A program made the translations under genes and the position numbers. A model generated the notes under the pieces. The model did not search any database. It was not told the DNA's origin and saw only the letters and a list, made by a program, of their open reading frames with translations. Below, one piece after another: positions 37,352 through 45,307 of a stretch of DNA of 64,000 bases. This DNA is from Methylopila henanensis (lineage in GTDB: Bacteria > Pseudomonadota > Alphaproteobacteria > Rhizobiales > Methylopilaceae): the NCBI RefSeq assembly GCF_042681025.1, contig NZ_JBHUER010000001.1:310001-374000 (forward strand). The letters are read 5' to 3'. Position 1 is the stretch's first letter; each line of letters opens with the position of its first letter.

Positions 37352-37625
37352 GGCCATCCCCTCCCGCCGTGATCGCCGGACACCGCACGGCGGCCGCCAT
37401 CCCATCAACGGTCGATCCGGCGTCGATGATGTCCCGGAATTCCTCGAGCGACAGGTCCATGGCGATCCGGCCGCCGGCCGTGGCGCGCATCGCTTTCAGA
37501 ATCAAGGAAAGCGTCTGTTCCGCCGCGAGGGATTTCGCGCTGCATTTCAGACAGGGGGAACTGGCGGGGCAGGGGGTGAAAGCAGGCAAGCGGGGGGCGC
37601 CTGCCGAAACGGTGGTTTCGAGCAT
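37344..37625 (-). CDS. hypothetical protein
   Basis: A 93-residue frame with a helical centre (LAAEQTLSLILKAMRATAGG, then MDLSLEEFRDIIDAGS) and a CLKC pair near residue 25. Its stop overlaps the start of the next minus-strand gene by 8 bases, the arrangement of coupled phage genes. It is divergent from the XRE regulator at 37667. No family is recognised, and the N-terminal 25 residues are Pro/Ala-rich and may not be coding. Confidence 0.45.
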   Translation of the reverse strand: MLETTVSAGAPRLPAFTPCPASSPCLKCSAKSLAAEQTLSLILKAMRATAGGRIAMDLSLEEFRDIIDAGSTVDGMAAAVRCPAITAGGDGHA

Positions 37626-37666
37626 TGTGTATTACCTTGAGGAAAATTCGTAACAGGGATACGATA

Positions 37667-37939
37667 ATGCCGATGCGGGTTGCCCGTCAATCGTTTCGTA
37701 ACGGTGTTCTGGAAATGATCGCTGCTCAGTGCAAGATGGCGCGCGCTGCCCTGGGGCTCGGCGTTCGAGATTTAGCGAAGGCAGCGGATGTTTCGCCCGA
37801 CACGGTTGCAAGGCTGGAGCGCGGCGATGAGTTGAAGCCGGTGACCGTCGCCGCCATCCGCGCCGCCTTGGAAGCCGCTGGCGTTGAGTTCATCGCCGAG
37901 AATGGCGGCGGGGCAGGGGTGCGGTTGAGGAAGGGGTAG
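37667..37939 (+). CDS. XRE-family HTH transcriptional regulator
   Basis: A 90-residue single-domain regulator. Its HTH runs ARAALGLGVRDLAKAADVSP and DTVARLERGDELKPVTVAAI, followed by AALEAAGVEFIAENGGGAGV, the tail typical of a widespread alphaproteobacterial phage-type XRE subgroup. An AGGGA site precedes ATG 37667, and a second ATG at 37673 is in frame. Its position, divergent from leftward genes at the element's end, suggests a repressor of element functions. Confidence 0.8.
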   Translation: MPMRVARQSFRNGVLEMIAAQCKMARAALGLGVRDLAKAADVSPDTVARLERGDELKPVTVAAIRAALEAAGVEFIAENGGGAGVRLRKG

Positions 37940-37988
37940 GGCAGCGCTGCCGAGTTACGCCTGCGTAACGCCGCGCCGAGAGATCGAC

Positions 37989-38297
37989 ATGACGAACAAT
38001 CAGGACAAGCCGCTCGGAGAGATTTTGACCCTGGCCGAAGCTGCGGCGAAGCTGAAGATCGGGACGCGTGCCCTGATCGCCGCGGCTGGCCGTGCAAAGC
38101 GTGGCTCGCGTTTCGGCCGCGAGTGGAGATTTACCGAGGCCGACCTGGCCGCGATTATGGAGGCTATGCGCGTGGAGCCTTCTAGGCATCACGGATCGTT
38201 GCCATCGTTGTCCACGTCCGACGCGTCGGCAAAACTACAGGCACTCGCAACCGCGAGACTGCAGAAGCGCTTGGAATCAAGGAGGAGGCGCGGCTGA
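37989..38297 (+). CDS. helix-turn-helix domain protein (excisionase/MerR-like)
   Basis: A 102-residue protein. ILTLAEAAAKLKIGTRALIA and FGREWRFTEADLAAIMEAM form a DNA-binding domain of the excisionase/helix-turn-helix-17 type. A Ser-rich linker and a basic C-terminus (LQKRLESRRRRG) follow. It lies 49 bases after the XRE gene on the same strand, so the two are probably co-transcribed. It could assist excision or regulate the element. Confidence 0.7.
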   Translation: MTNNQDKPLGEILTLAEAAAKLKIGTRALIAAAGRAKRGSRFGREWRFTEADLAAIMEAMRVEPSRHHGSLPSLSTSDASAKLQALATARLQKRLESRRRRG

Positions 38298-38449
38298 CCT
38301 CAAGGCGGTCGGAAGTGACCCGGCCGAGCGGGCTTGGGCGAACGGCCGGCGCAAGGGGAACGCCCGAACGGCAGCAATTGAGCCTTGACGGACAGCCGAC
38401 AGCTTCCGAAACTTTCCATCGTCCTCAGCAGATGCCAAGGAGGAGAACG

Positions 38450-38632
38450 GTGCTGTACACGGTCATTTTCGAGGGTGACAACGATCCCTCAGCGACGGTC
38501 GTTGATGGCGCTCTGAACGCTCTGAACCTCGCCCAGTATGAAGCTCGATCGAAAGGATGCGAGGTGACCATCGCCACCGAGAACGGATGGTGCATGAGCC
38601 TCGACGAGCTGGAGGAGCTCGTCCATCAGTGA
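38450..38632 (+). CDS. hypothetical small protein
   Basis: A 60-residue protein starting at GTG 38450, with an excellent AGGAGGAGA ribosome site at 38438-38446. The sequence (LYTVIFEGDNDPSATVVDGA, then GCEVTIATENGWCMSLDELE) looks like a compact alpha/beta domain. An in-frame ATG at 38432 lies before the ribosome site and is less likely. No family is recognised. It ends 3 bases before the run of N. Confidence 0.55.
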   Translation: MLYTVIFEGDNDPSATVVDGALNALNLAQYEARSKGCEVTIATENGWCMSLDELEELVHQ

Positions 38633-38635
38633 GCT

Positions 38636-38681
38636 NNNNNNNNNNNNNNNNNNNNNNNNNNNNNNNNNNNNNNNNNNNNNN
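38636..38681. other. assembly gap (run of N)
   Basis: 46 consecutive N lie within the integrated element. The true length of the missing sequence is unknown. Genes on either side (38450-38632 and 38682-38916) should not be assumed to be adjacent. Confidence 0.99.
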
Positions 38682-38916
38682 GGGCAGCATCGCCGATTTC
38701 ACCGCGTCGGTCGCGGTCGATTCAGGCGTCGGGTCGCCGTCTGATTACGATCAGTCCATTCAAGCCTTGGACGCCTATCTCGCCCAGTTCGCAGCGAAAG
38801 ATCAGCGGCGAGCTCTACTGGCGGCGTTGGAGGCGCTGTCGAGCCTTAAACTTACTGGCGAAACTGGGGCGGCAGCGAAGGAGGAGATTGTGCGACGGCT
38901 TACGGTTGGGTCGTAA
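38682..38916 (+). CDS. hypothetical protein, 5' end lost in gap
   Basis: A C-terminal fragment of about 77 residues open from the gap to TAA at 38914-38916. It is helical and acidic (DYDQSIQALDAYLAQFAAKD, then RALLAALEALSSLKLTGETG), ending in EEIVRRLTVGS. The start is in unsequenced DNA. No family is recognised. Confidence 0.5.
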
Positions 38917-38984
38917 TCGCGGCGCTATACGAGAAGGCGCACTTCCTACAGTGAGCAGGCCCGACGGCTGATTGGGTGATGTTC

Positions 38985-39245
38985 CTACCTCTTAAACAGG
39001 TCTCTCGCCCTGATCCATTGTTCGAGCCTTGCTGAAAAGTGCTTCTCTAATTCCATCAGCTCGGATGACGCCGCTTCGCCGAGCGCAATGATTGCGCTTC
39101 GAATCTCAGCCAGCCGCGTGCTTTCTTCGAGAATCTGCCGATCTAGGTCCGCGGCGAGACTGCTACGCGCGCGGGGAGACGCCGTGTTCCGAGGGCACGA
39201 GTACGCGTCCACGCGGCGTCGCTTAGGGGTGTCAGATGCGCTCAC
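38985..39245 (-). CDS. hypothetical coiled-coil protein
   Basis: An 86-residue frame from a GTG at 39245. After a basic N-terminus it is almost wholly helical (LAADLDRQILEESTRLAEIR, then LMELEKHFSARLEQWIRARD), consistent with a coiled coil. The ribosome site is weak. It may be a small element protein; the function is unknown. Confidence 0.45.
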   Translation of the reverse strand: MSASDTPKRRRVDAYSCPRNTASPRARSSLAADLDRQILEESTRLAEIRSAIIALGEAASSELMELEKHFSARLEQWIRARDLFKR

Positions 39246-39278
39246 ATCAACACTCTGCTCGACGGCACCTGAATGGTG

Positions 39279-39482
39279 CTATCGCGTCACTCTAGATCGA
39301 AACTTCAATTCACAGGGCAGAGAAGGCCCTTGCTCAAGTCGATCTGCCCATTCTTGCGCTTGCAGCTCCGTCAGGCCCAACAGAAGGCAGGAGCCGAACT
39401 CTATAACCTCGCCTGTGGCGGTCAACAGGACGGCCCAGGAAGCCGACCTTTTGGCATTTAACTGCAGGACGCAGAATCGCAC
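39279..39482 (-). CDS. hypothetical small protein
   Basis: A 67-codon frame from a GTG at 39482. The central part SWAVLLTATGEVIEFGSCLL and GLTELQAQEWADRLEQGPS has the beta-strand then AxxWADRL helix pattern seen in many small phage-associated proteins of alphaproteobacteria. The evidence is pattern only. The 157 bases upstream (39483-39639) hold no gene that can be supported. Confidence 0.4.
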   Translation of the reverse strand: MRFCVLQLNAKRSASWAVLLTATGEVIEFGSCLLLGLTELQAQEWADRLEQGPSLPCELKFRSRVTR

Positions 39483-39657
39483 CGTCTCACCTATTGGCTG
39501 ACCCGCACCGATACGGAGGCTGCGTAATGCGCGCTATCTAAAGGTTTGGTTGTAATATCCACTACAATTTGCCAGGTGCTTCCAAGAAGCGTTTAGCCCA
39601 CACAACTTCGCGTAAACTAAAGAGCGCCCCGCTCGGCTCCGGCCGGTGGGGCTAAGA

Positions 39658-40074
39658 ATGGAGGCGATCGAACGGGACGCATCGCATTGGCTCCTATCCG
39701 AACCAATGGGAAAACCCGGTCAAGTTGACCAGGTTTCTGCGAAGGGCGGCCGTGGAAACGAAGGCGGCATTTCAGCCGCCGCCCGGGAGCTCGGCATCGA
39801 CCGCAATGAGGCGCGGCGGGCTCTGGCCATAGCCTCCCCTCCCGTCGAGGCTAAGACGCTCGCTGTCGATCTCCGGTTCGAGCGTGACGAGCACATCGCC
39901 GAGTGGATCGAGAGGACGGAACGAAAGCAGAAGAAGGGACTGCCGTCGCAAGTTGCGACAGCAGTCTTATCCGACGGACGCCGCTCGGGACCGCAGCATC
40001 TCCAGTCCGGCATCCGCGCTGCTGCCCGAGAGCTGGGCGTATATAGAGAGTTTCGGTCGAGACCGCGGCTTTAG
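39658..40074 (+). pseudogene. fragment of a ParB-like / HTH partition-type protein
   Basis: A frame of 138 codons that contains the module AEWIERTERKQ ... SGIRAAARELGV, and upstream of it GGISAAARELGIDRNEARRA. Both are the C-terminal helix-turn-helix segment of a ParB-nuclease-domain family common in alphaproteobacterial prophages. The ParB N-terminal domain that should precede it is absent. The second copy breaks off after the HTH and ends in EFRSRPRL. It is therefore best read as a truncated and rearranged remnant. The start at 39658 is uncertain. Confidence 0.5.
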
Positions 40075-40697
40075 GTGAGGGGACCATTGTCGGGTGGATG
40101 GTTGGCCCCTGCATTGAATATCCTCGCCATTCCAAAAAGCATGGCTCCAATAGCTAGTGCTTGAAACATCGTGTAGATCGTTAATATAGCCGCAATTGCA
40201 TCAATAAAGGAGGCGTCTGTTCGTTCAGCAAAAATGCAAATAATTAATGATATAACTTGAAGGGCTATGTAATGAAGGAAGTTTGCAACTAATTTCATAA
40301 AATATGAGTTCGGGTCTCCATCTTCTGCCATATGCCTGAATACGGATGTCGAGGCAACGGAGATAACGATTGCCATCGCGCCGATCGTAAAGCCAAGCAT
40401 GCTTGGAATTAGTGCTATGCCTATCGTACTGAAGCTACTTCCTTCGTCCTTAGTGAAGTAGAATAGACCTCCGACAATAAGGCTAACTTGAAGGTATGGA
40501 GACAGCAGGAAGCCGGTCCAGCCGCCGAATGTTGACCAGTACTGGTGATAGCGAACAATCGTGTTGCGCCAGGTTCTAAAAAACCCCAAGCTTAGAAAGG
40601 AACTTAGATATCGAGAAGCCTGCATCCCCAAGATCGAGAACTTCGATCTTAGGATGAGACTTTGTGGATATATCCACTGTTTCAGTCTCTGAATCAC
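40071..40697 (-). CDS. multi-pass membrane protein paired with DUF4747 gene
   Basis: A 208-residue protein from the GTG at 40697, or 184 from the ATG at 40625. There are four hydrophobic segments (about residues 66-80, 93-115, 136-155 and 170-192) and a basic, aromatic N-terminus with FFRTWRNTIVRYHQYWSTFG. It is very AT-rich for this genome: only 19 of 60 bases are G or C at 40201-40260. It overlaps the 3' end of the DUF4747 gene, which indicates coupled expression. No family is recognised. A membrane effector coupled to a soluble sensor is one reading, by analogy with two-gene abortive-infection systems. Confidence 0.7.
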   Translation of the reverse strand: MIQRLKQWIYPQSLILRSKFSILGMQASRYLSSFLSLGFFRTWRNTIVRYHQYWSTFGGWTGFLLSPYLQVSLIVGGLFYFTKDEGSSFSTIGIALIPSMLGFTIGAMAIVISVASTSVFRHMAEDGDPNSYFMKLVANFLHYIALQVISLIICIFAERTDASFIDAIAAILTIYTMFQALAIGAMLFGMARIFNAGANHPPDNGPLT

Positions 40698-41424
40698 GAC
40701 CCCGGCCTCTCACGTATCCGTTCTTAGATGCGACGCGAGCCAAAGTTTTCGTGGTCTCATCGGGCTCAAGACTGACTTCACCTGCCGCCTTCGTAAGTAT
40801 TTGGTGGTAACTTTTGGCGTTCTGGGTAGCCAGTCGTTCGAGAATTCTTGCTTCATCGTCGAGCAGGTCTTCTGGATTTGGTCGTTCTATATGGATTTCC
40901 AACTTTGTAAGCCGGAGTAGGTAGATCTTATCGAGAGCGTCCTCTCTCGGGATGACGGTCACAGATACCTCAGGAAAGTCAAACCCCAAGATTTCTCGGC
41001 TAAACAACTTTCTGAAAAACTTTTCCGCCCGGGTGATGCCGAATTTTTCACCGAACTCGTTCTCTATTTCGACAATCAGTCTATGCCGCGTTATGTCGAA
41101 GCCATATCTAAACGATCTATAATTCGGTTCGACTTCGTCGGGGATATTCAGGTCAGCGAGGTCTTCATCCGAGGCAACATCTTCCTTTGCGCGGTTGAGC
41201 CATTTTGTGTCCTCCTTAATAGGCGTCCACGTCAGAACTCGGCCTACGAGAATATCCTCGTTGGGGCGCTTCCGCGGCTTTGTAATCTTCCCGTAAACAG
41301 GACCCCAGATTTCGAGTTCGACGTCCGCGGCCGCAGCGAGCATCCTTTGATAAATACCCTCGGGATGCGGCGATGCAGCTACGTTCAGCCCGGCAATGAC
41401 GATCCTGTTCTGCTGCGGCATCAA
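40576..41424 (-). CDS. DUF4747 family protein
   Basis: A 282-residue soluble protein. The recognisable DUF4747 features are an early NVAASPHPEGIYQRMLAAA, PNYRSFRYGFDITRHRLIVE in the middle, and the diagnostic LEIHIERPNPEDLLDDEARI followed by EVSLEPDETTKTLARVASKN and GYVRGRG. The family is uncharacterised and scattered in mobile DNA and genomic islands. Here it sits upstream of and overlaps a low-GC membrane protein gene inside an integrated element, which is the usual context of defence cargo. Its length is full, so it looks intact. Confidence 0.75.
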   Translation of the reverse strand: MMPQQNRIVIAGLNVAASPHPEGIYQRMLAAAADVELEIWGPVYGKITKPRKRPNEDILVGRVLTWTPIKEDTKWLNRAKEDVASDEDLADLNIPDEVEPNYRSFRYGFDITRHRLIVEIENEFGEKFGITRAEKFFRKLFSREILGFDFPEVSVTVIPREDALDKIYLLRLTKLEIHIERPNPEDLLDDEARILERLATQNAKSYHQILTKAAGEVSLEPDETTKTLARVASKNGYVRGRGRDSETETVDISTKSHPKIEVLDLGDAGFSISKFLSKLGVF

Positions 41425-41597
41425 GCGCTCCCGAAAATTCGCGAGCTCACTCTATCCGTGGTTGTGATGGAGTCGATTCCAATAGAATCTCAACCCACAG
41501 ACTTTACGGCGGGTCACGCCGCAAAGCGCCGACGTAGATGTGGGCCCGTGCGGGCAGGTAGATTCAAGTGGTCACGCCGGGAGGCATTCGTCACCAC

Positions 41598-42260
41598 TCA
41601 CGCCGCCTTCTTCCGCGCCTCGATCGCTCGTCGGTTGATCGGCTCGCCGATCTCGTCGTCCCACGCGTGCACGACGGCCATATCGGCCGGCGCGGCGGCG
41701 GACACCTCGGCATGCATGACGAAACCGCCGATGCCGTAGGCGACAACCGAGTCCTGCTTATCCGGGAACAGCGGCCACGGCGTCTGCCGCGCCCTCTCCA
41801 TGGCCGCGATGCCGTCGGCGACGGTGAAGGTGTCGGGGGTCGCCTCGTTGTCGAACTCTCCGCCGAGGAACAGCGAGTCCGCCTCGTAGACCGCGCCCTC
41901 GGGGTCGAGCGTCGAGCGCACCAGGAGTAGCGGCGCCGCGCGTCTGGCTGACCATCCAGCGATAACGAGTTCGTTCGCCAGCACGCCGGGCTTGTGTTCC
42001 ATAAGCGTGTCGTACTTCGCGAGGATCTCGTCGAGCTGATCGAGGAAGCCGTCGAAGTCCTCGTATTCGAAGCCGGTGCAGGCGAGCCAAAAACCGGTGA
42101 AGGCGCGCGAGTCACCGCGGCCCGTGAAGACAGCGTTGGCGCGCGGGACGTCGTGAATTTTCTGGATGACGGCGCGCAGATTGCCGGCGTCGTCGTAGGT
42201 GGCCGCGTCGGCCATGACGTGAACCCGGTCGGCTCGCGTCCATGCGAGAACAGCGCTCAT
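41598..42260 (-). CDS. Ntn-hydrolase-like (proteasome-fold-like) phage protein, copy B
   Basis: A 220-residue protein coupled by ATGA to the tape-measure gene. It is paralogous to the protein at 45308-45943. Shared anchors are VMADAATYDDAG with IAADAACYTSDG, LVIAGWSARR with VLIGGWSAAA, IGGFVMHA with VGGWVDHA, and VHAWDDEIGEPI with IHTWEDDRVGQPL. The N-terminal strand, AD motif and KI strand resemble proteasome beta/HslV-type Ntn hydrolases. There is no Thr at position 2, so catalysis is doubtful. The 173 bases 41425-41597 on its downstream side hold no gene. Confidence 0.65.
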   Translation of the reverse strand: MSAVLAWTRADRVHVMADAATYDDAGNLRAVIQKIHDVPRANAVFTGRGDSRAFTGFWLACTGFEYEDFDGFLDQLDEILAKYDTLMEHKPGVLANELVIAGWSARRAAPLLLVRSTLDPEGAVYEADSLFLGGEFDNEATPDTFTVADGIAAMERARQTPWPLFPDKQDSVVAYGIGGFVMHAEVSAAAPADMAVVHAWDDEIGEPINRRAIEARKKAA

Positions 42261-44500
42261 CGGTGGCGCTCCTTGATGTTGAGGGTTGAAGGGCCGATAA
42301 GGCCGCCCGACCCGCCGCTGCTGCCCGTGTTGAACAGCGCGCTGAACAAAGAGTCGATCGCGCTGTCGGTGAACCGGGTAAGCAGGCGGTCGAGCACGTT
42401 GGCGAAGGCCTCGGCGGCCGACTTGCCGGCCTTCAGGTCGGCGATGAAGCCTTTCGTGGCGTCGGCGCCGGCGTCGGCCAGCGTCTCGCGGGCGCGCCGC
42501 AGGTCTTCCTCGCTGTTCGCGGCGGCCTCGTTGGCGGCCTTTAGCTCGAAGAGCGCCGCGACCTTGGCCTGAATGGCTTGTCCCTCGGCGCTGCTGAGCT
42601 CGACCCCGGCCTGCTGAAGGCGCTGCAGAAGCTCCTGCTGCTCCGCGGTCTTGCCGATCTGATCGGCCTCGAGCGAGAGCGCCTCTGTGACGCGCTTCAC
42701 GGCCTCGGCGCGCTGGTCCGCTTCCTTCTGAGCGTCGGTGCGGGCGACCTTCGACCGGCCGCCGGCGGGTTCTATGTGCCAGTCTTCATTCGCGAGCGGG
42801 AACGAGAGGCCGAACGATGATGCATTGGCGTGCGCCCACTGTCTGGCCGCCGCGTCGCCGTAGCCGAGATCGGCGGCCTTGCCGGCGTTGTGCATCGACT
42901 TGCCGGGAGGAGCGACCCATTTTCGGGCCGCCGCCTCGGACCCGTACTTGGCGACCGCCTGAGCCCAGAGCTGCGCCTGCCGCTCGACGGAACGCTTGCC
43001 GCTGTTGATCGAAATATCGTGGCCGGCGTTCTTGGCCGCCGCAATGAAGCCCTCGAGCGATTTCGCGAACGACTTATTGAGGCCGTCGAGCTTCGTCGCA
43101 GTCGCGCCGCCGACGGGGAACTGCCTCACGCTGACCGTCGACGACTCCGCGCCCTGCGCGGCTGGCGTCGCGGGGCCGGAGGTCGCGCCGGCCGGCGCGG
43201 GCGGCATGTTGTTGACGTCGCCGATGCGGACCTGGGCGCCGCGCGCCGCGGCGGCCTGCACGTTCTCGATGACCTTGCGGAGCTCATCGAGTTCGCTCTT
43301 GGCGCTCTCGATGCGGGCCGTGTTGAGGTCGACCGTGAGCGGGTTCGCGGCGAGCGCCGTAATCTCGGCCTGAAGGTCCTTGGCCTGCGCCTCGAGCTCC
43401 TCCAGCGACGCCGATGCGCCCGGCAGCTCCGGCCGTCGCCCGAGGGCGCGGTCGATTTTCGGCCCGATGTTGGCCAGCCCGGTGAATTTACCGAAAGACT
43501 CCGCGCCGCCGTCGATCGCGCGTTTAATCCGCTCCAGATATCGCAGAACTGCGTTCAGCGGTCCCTGCGCGTCTTCGATGAAATTGGCGAGATCCTTGAT
43601 CGCCGTCTGCACATCGCCGATCGCGGCGACGAACATGTCCGTACTCTTGGCGCCGCTGTCGAACTGGCCGGCGAGTTGGATAAGTGACGTCTTCAGGTTC
43701 TCGAACGCGCCGCTGACCGTAGTCTGCGTGCCAGCCAGCTTGGCGTCGAGCTGCGTTGCGCCGCGCATGAACGCCTCGAAGAACGCACGATTCGAAACTT
43801 GGCCATCAAGCACGAGGCCGCGGAGCTTCGAGACGGAGCCGCCTGCTTCCGCGAGCCCGTCGGCGACCGCCTGCAAGATCGGCCGGGCGCCCTCGTTCAC
43901 CGAGTTGAACTCCTCGGCCTGGACCCGTGCGGAGCCCAAAAGCTGGGAAAGCTGCAGCAGCGCGCCGGACGCCGACTCCGGCGTCGCGCCGGCCACGCGA
44001 AGCGCTTTCGCGACGTTGTCGGTGAAGCCGAGAAGATCGTCCTGCGAGGCGCCAAGTTCTTTCGCACTCTGAGAGGCGCGGCTGTAGAGCGTCACCAGCG
44101 AGCCGAGCGGAGCGAAGTTGGCCTGCGCGCTGCGGGCGAGGTTGTTGAAGACCGAAGTCAGTTCCGCGCCGTCGAGGCCGGCGACCTTCAACTGGTTTGA
44201 GAGGTTGCGGAATTCGTCCGTGTATTGGACGAGCGACCGCAGCGCCATGCCGCCTGCAAGTCCGCCGGCGAGCAGGGCGGACGCCTGGCGCAGACCGGCG
44301 CCGATACTGCCGAGCGAAGCGTTCGACTTGGCGGCCGCAGCCGCCATCGAGGCCTCGATGCGGCGGCGCGATTCTTCGGCGCGGCGCTCGGCCGGGCGCA
44401 TAGCACGATCGGTCACGCCCGACGCTTTCCGAAGCTCGCGCTCGTACTTCGTCAGCGACGCTTCAAGCTGGACGACAAGTCGCTCGAGATCTTCAGCCAA
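42257..44500 (-). CDS. phage tape measure protein with embedded M15 peptidase domain
   Basis: A 747-residue protein. The N-terminal coiled coil (LVVQLEASLTKYERELRKAS) leads to the TMP tape-measure core (LVQYTDEFRNLSNQLKVAGL, then LGSLVTLYSRASQSAKELGA) up to about residue 260. Then come a coiled coil and a linker. A peptidase M15 (D-Ala-D-Ala carboxypeptidase/endolysin) domain lies at about residues 470-580, with SGKRSVERQ, the zinc motif SMHNAGKAADLG and NEDWHIEP. The C-terminus has SLEADQIGKTAEQQELL and the tail end AIDSLFSALFN. Tape measures set tail length, and a murein hydrolase within them helps DNA entry. No tail-tube or baseplate genes are present nearby. Confidence 0.85.
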   Translation of the reverse strand: MAEDLERLVVQLEASLTKYERELRKASGVTDRAMRPAERRAEESRRRIEASMAAAAAKSNASLGSIGAGLRQASALLAGGLAGGMALRSLVQYTDEFRNLSNQLKVAGLDGAELTSVFNNLARSAQANFAPLGSLVTLYSRASQSAKELGASQDDLLGFTDNVAKALRVAGATPESASGALLQLSQLLGSARVQAEEFNSVNEGARPILQAVADGLAEAGGSVSKLRGLVLDGQVSNRAFFEAFMRGATQLDAKLAGTQTTVSGAFENLKTSLIQLAGQFDSGAKSTDMFVAAIGDVQTAIKDLANFIEDAQGPLNAVLRYLERIKRAIDGGAESFGKFTGLANIGPKIDRALGRRPELPGASASLEELEAQAKDLQAEITALAANPLTVDLNTARIESAKSELDELRKVIENVQAAAARGAQVRIGDVNNMPPAPAGATSGPATPAAQGAESSTVSVRQFPVGGATATKLDGLNKSFAKSLEGFIAAAKNAGHDISINSGKRSVERQAQLWAQAVAKYGSEAAARKWVAPPGKSMHNAGKAADLGYGDAAARQWAHANASSFGLSFPLANEDWHIEPAGGRSKVARTDAQKEADQRAEAVKRVTEALSLEADQIGKTAEQQELLQRLQQAGVELSSAEGQAIQAKVAALFELKAANEAAANSEEDLRRARETLADAGADATKGFIADLKAGKSAAEAFANVLDRLLTRFTDSAIDSLFSALFNTGSSGGSGGLIGPSTLNIKERHR

Positions 44501-44717
44501 TGCCGGCCACCTCCGCCGCCAGGTGGCGCAGCGCGGCCGCGGTCACGTCGCGCCCGGCGACGGCACGGAGATGACCGACCGCGGCACCAAGCAGCGCGAA
44601 AGCCGTTTCGGCCGGGGCGGGGGAGGAGACGACTGCCTCGCGCATAGCCGTGATGGCCGCCTCCTCGAGCGCGCGCAGCGGGTCGGTCGCGCCATCGGGC
44701 GCGTGGGTGTCAGTCAT
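44493..44717 (-). CDS. small phage protein upstream of tape measure (possible tail assembly chaperone)
   Basis: A 74-residue, Ala-rich helical protein (DPLRALEEAAITAMREAVVS, then LRAVAGRDVTAAALRHLAAE). It overlaps the tape-measure start by 8 bases. The gene directly upstream of a tape measure is normally a tail assembly chaperone. The position fits but the sequence is too short and plain to prove it. Confidence 0.55.
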   Translation of the reverse strand: MTDTHAPDGATDPLRALEEAAITAMREAVVSSPAPAETAFALLGAAVGHLRAVAGRDVTAAALRHLAAEVAGIG

Positions 44718-44790
44718 GGAAAAGCTCAGGTTGACGCGCCGGTGGTCGGCTGCGGAGGTGGCGGCATCAGTCGCCGCAAAGGAGGGACAG

Positions 44791-45075
44791 ATGCGTTACG
44801 GATTACCCGCGCTCGCCATGGCGCTCGCACTGGCAGGCTGCGCGGCAGGTGGAGCGACCCCGCCGGCCAGCGCTGGCGCGTGCGACCCGCAAGCCGCGGC
44901 CGCGCTCGTTGGGCGGGCCAAGGTCACGGTCGCTCGCGCGCGAGAGATGACAGGCGCGGAGCTCGTCCGGCAAATCGCGCCGGGGCAGCCTGTCACGCAG
45001 GACTACCGGCTAAATCGCGTCACGATTGAGACCGATCCTGCGACCGGCCGCGTTGTGCGAGCGAGTTGCGGCTAG
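44791..45075 (+). CDS. I78-family peptidase inhibitor lipoprotein
   Basis: A 94-residue lipoprotein on the strand opposite to its phage neighbours. The signal peptide MRYGLPALAMALALAGC has a lipobox cysteine. The mature domain CDPQAAAALVGRAKVTVARA, then QIAPGQPVTQDYRLNRVTIE, then GRVVRASCG is the I78 fold with its two conserved cysteines and the C-terminal strand. A GGAGGGA ribosome site lies 7 bases before the ATG. I78 proteins inhibit serine peptidases. Standing alone with its own strand, it looks like a moron (cargo) gene. Its 3' end overlaps the convergent gene 45072-45266 by 4 bases. Confidence 0.82.
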   Translation: MRYGLPALAMALALAGCAAGGATPPASAGACDPQAAAALVGRAKVTVARAREMTGAELVRQIAPGQPVTQDYRLNRVTIETDPATGRVVRASCG

Positions 45076-45266
45076 GCGGCAGTCTCGTCGCCCATCGGCG
45101 GCCAGATGTGGATGATTTCCGGGTCCGGTATGTGCCAACCTGCTTTTAGGTATGCGTCGAGTTCGTGCGGCTCGATTTCGGCCGTCTCAAAGCAAGGCTC
45201 GTCGCGCTCGTCGGCCTGCGGCAGCTGCCGCTTGAGGGTGAGGGTGGTGGCGCAGCGTCCAGCCAT
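45072..45266 (-). CDS. hypothetical protein
   Basis: A 64-residue acidic protein, with FETAEIEPHELDAYLKAGWH in the middle and IPDPEIIHIWPPMG at the end. It lies between the Ntn-like copy A and the small gene upstream of the tape measure, in the leftward array. No family is recognised. The HEL-x-AYLxAGW pattern suggests a small folded helix-strand unit. Confidence 0.5.
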   Translation of the reverse strand: MAGRCATTLTLKRQLPQADERDEPCFETAEIEPHELDAYLKAGWHIPDPEIIHIWPPMGDETAA

Positions 45267-45307
45267 GGGGGGTCCTTAGAGGGTTGAGAGGGTTAGGGCG
45301 GGGGCGA

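Noticed and set aside
40697..41424. Naming the DUF4747/membrane pair as a specific known defence system
   Set aside because: No named system could be matched with confidence from sequence alone, so it is reported only as a candidate.
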